A stretch of DNA of 64,000 nucleotides. It comes from Setophaga petechia (taxonomy: Eukaryota > Chordata > Aves > Passeriformes > Parulidae). A model generated the notes under the pieces. The model did not search any database and was not told the origin of the DNA. It saw only the letters and a program-made list of their open reading frames with translations. Location of the stretch: assembly GCA_024362935.1 (NCBI GenBank), contig JANCRA010000061.1:1612001-1676000 (forward strand). The letters are read 5' to 3'. How positions within the stretch are numbered: the first letter of the stretch is position 1; each line of letters begins with the position of its first letter. Below, piece by piece: positions 61,101 to 64,000 of the stretch. The position numbers were made by a program, and so were the translations under genes.

Positions 61101-62522
61101 CTAAAACCAAAGATATTAACTTCTTTTTAGAAGAAAAAAAGAAACCACACTAAAAATGATGGTGGTTTAAAGGGGTGGTTTTTTCCTCCAAAAAGTAGAA
61201 TTCCTGCATATAAGGACTTTCCTTTCTTCCAGGAAAGACAGGCCAAAGTATATGATAAAGATTTTTCTTAGCCTCAAAATAACAATAAAGAGTCCTCAAA
61301 ATTCCAAATAAACAGGAATAATCTAGTTTCTTCCTGATGATTAAAAAAAAAAAAAGGGATATAAAGGATCTGTAATTAGAAATAATTTTAAAAGGACTTC
61401 TTTATTTTAAAAAAAAATTAAATCAGGGTATGAAAGCTGAAAACTTGGAAAGGGGCAAAATCTTCACATAGGGTAAGGAGGGATCCAGAAGTGTCTTCAG
61501 AACCCCAAAATTATTCCAAAAAATTCTTAACTATGTTTAAAAAGATGCATCTGGAGGAGTCCAAAATCCCCAGCACGTGATAAAATCCTCAACACGTGAT
61601 TGAATTTCTCTTTCTTAAGAATCCTGGGAGAGCTAAGAGAGATTGTAGGGGTGGAAAGCTGGCAAATTACATGTTCAGTATCTTATGTTTTGATAAAAAA
61701 AGGAACACGACGAGGTGAAAGCCAGCATTTGAGGGTGTTTGAGCTCATTTTCAGGCTGCAGTTCTTCACTTCACTGAAATCCAGGTGAGGGGGATTTTTA
61801 TTCTGGTGGGGTTTTGGTCATTCCTTGGAATATTTTCTCTTTAAAGTCCTAGTTTTACATGCACTTAAGGAAGATTTACACCTTTAAATCACTTAAAATG
61901 CATGAAAAAATGTAAATAATCCTCATTTTTTTCAGAAAAAAAAGGCAAAAATATCCTGAATTTGGGCATAGAAGGGGAAAAATTTCTTCATTCACACAAA
62001 TAGCAAAAACTGAAGATTCAGTTTAATAAAAAATTAATAAAAATAAAAAAATAGAAGATAAAGAAAAATAGCATTCACCTAAGTACTCCATTAAATAAAA
62101 AGGCAGTGCATTTAGAATTAAAAATTGAAATTAAATTTAATAATGTTCAGTTATGTAAAATCTTTTTTTACAATTCAATCATAGTAAATTAAATTTTAAA
62201 AATTAAATTAAATTTTAAAATCTCCTGAATCAAATAAAATCATTACTTTAAAATATAGTATAATTAAATAAAAAAACAACTTTTCAAATACTTAAATTCT
62301 TTTTAAAAATTGGTAAAATACCACACATGCACAAAGCCCTCCCCACAAAATTCCTGGACAAAGTGTGTGTTTGGTGTTTTAATATGAATTTTTTTTTGCT
62401 CTGGAACTTCATTTTACTGCATCCTCTCTTTTGGGGAGGGTTGTTGGTTTGCTTGTTTGGATGTATTTATCGTTTCTTTTTAAGTTTTCCAGATTTTTTT
62501 TACAGTTATTTTAGGGTCGAGG

Positions 62523-64000
<1,478 letters not shown>

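Larger units (their letters stand above)
44431..62504. other. AT-rich intergenic stretch
   Basis: No gene is supported. A CR1 relic lies at 45352-45412. A GC-richer patch at 45980-46340 has overlapping open frames but no recognised product. There are A-runs at 54713-54730, about 57759-57773 and 60838-60850, T/G-rich arrays at 52037-52121 and about 58411-58460, and very AT-rich sequence from 61900 to 62330. The 254-codon minus frame at 61010-60246 spans an A-run and looks spurious. Confidence 0.5.

Overview
The window looks like a stretch of bird nuclear genome, most likely a songbird. This is inference from four things: CR1-type LINE tails, several solo retroviral LTRs of a passerine look, an avian-type C2H2 zinc-finger relic, and members of two gene families that are multicopy in birds (ITPRIPL1-like and alpha-tectorin-like). 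No bacterial operons, tRNA, rRNA or CRISPR features were seen. Most of the 64 kb is AT-rich non-coding DNA.

Layout: 1-12,929 is AT-rich intergenic DNA with simple repeats and one long foldback (11,248-11,325). From 12,930 to 17,784 three LTR insertions occur: one nested inside a CR1 tail (12,989-13,440), one plus-oriented LTR (about 15,477-16,265) and one with a perfect 6-bp target duplication (17,260-17,784). From 21,694 to about 24,360 lies a CpG-rich island followed by a zinc-finger pseudogene. A 736-bp LTR-like insertion splits the island from the gene body. A further LTR sits at about 27,270-27,617.

The most distinctive locus is on the minus strand at 28,960-27,926. It is an intronless 344-residue reading frame with an optimal Kozak start, TATA-like and CRE-like upstream motifs, a long RSPSPG-type repeat and an arginine-rich tail. 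Its stop codon lies inside the AATAAA signal. I do not recognise the protein. Its architecture suggests a nucleic-acid-binding or sperm chromatin-type basic protein, but this is inference. About 3 kb away on the plus strand is a broken ITPRIPL1-like gene (32,347-33,466), with a premature stop, a CR1 tail inserted in the coding region and a missing C-terminus. Short paralogous fragments (27,768-27,815 with 35,095-35,145, and 29,679-29,763 with 34,942-35,020) link the flanks of this cluster.

From 34,860 to about 62,500 I find only AT-rich non-coding DNA, with simple repeats and one CR1 relic. The right edge (62,523-64,000) holds the 5' end of an alpha-tectorin-like gene. Three exons can be assembled in phase, giving a short signal peptide and the start of a NIDO domain. 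The gene runs off the window.
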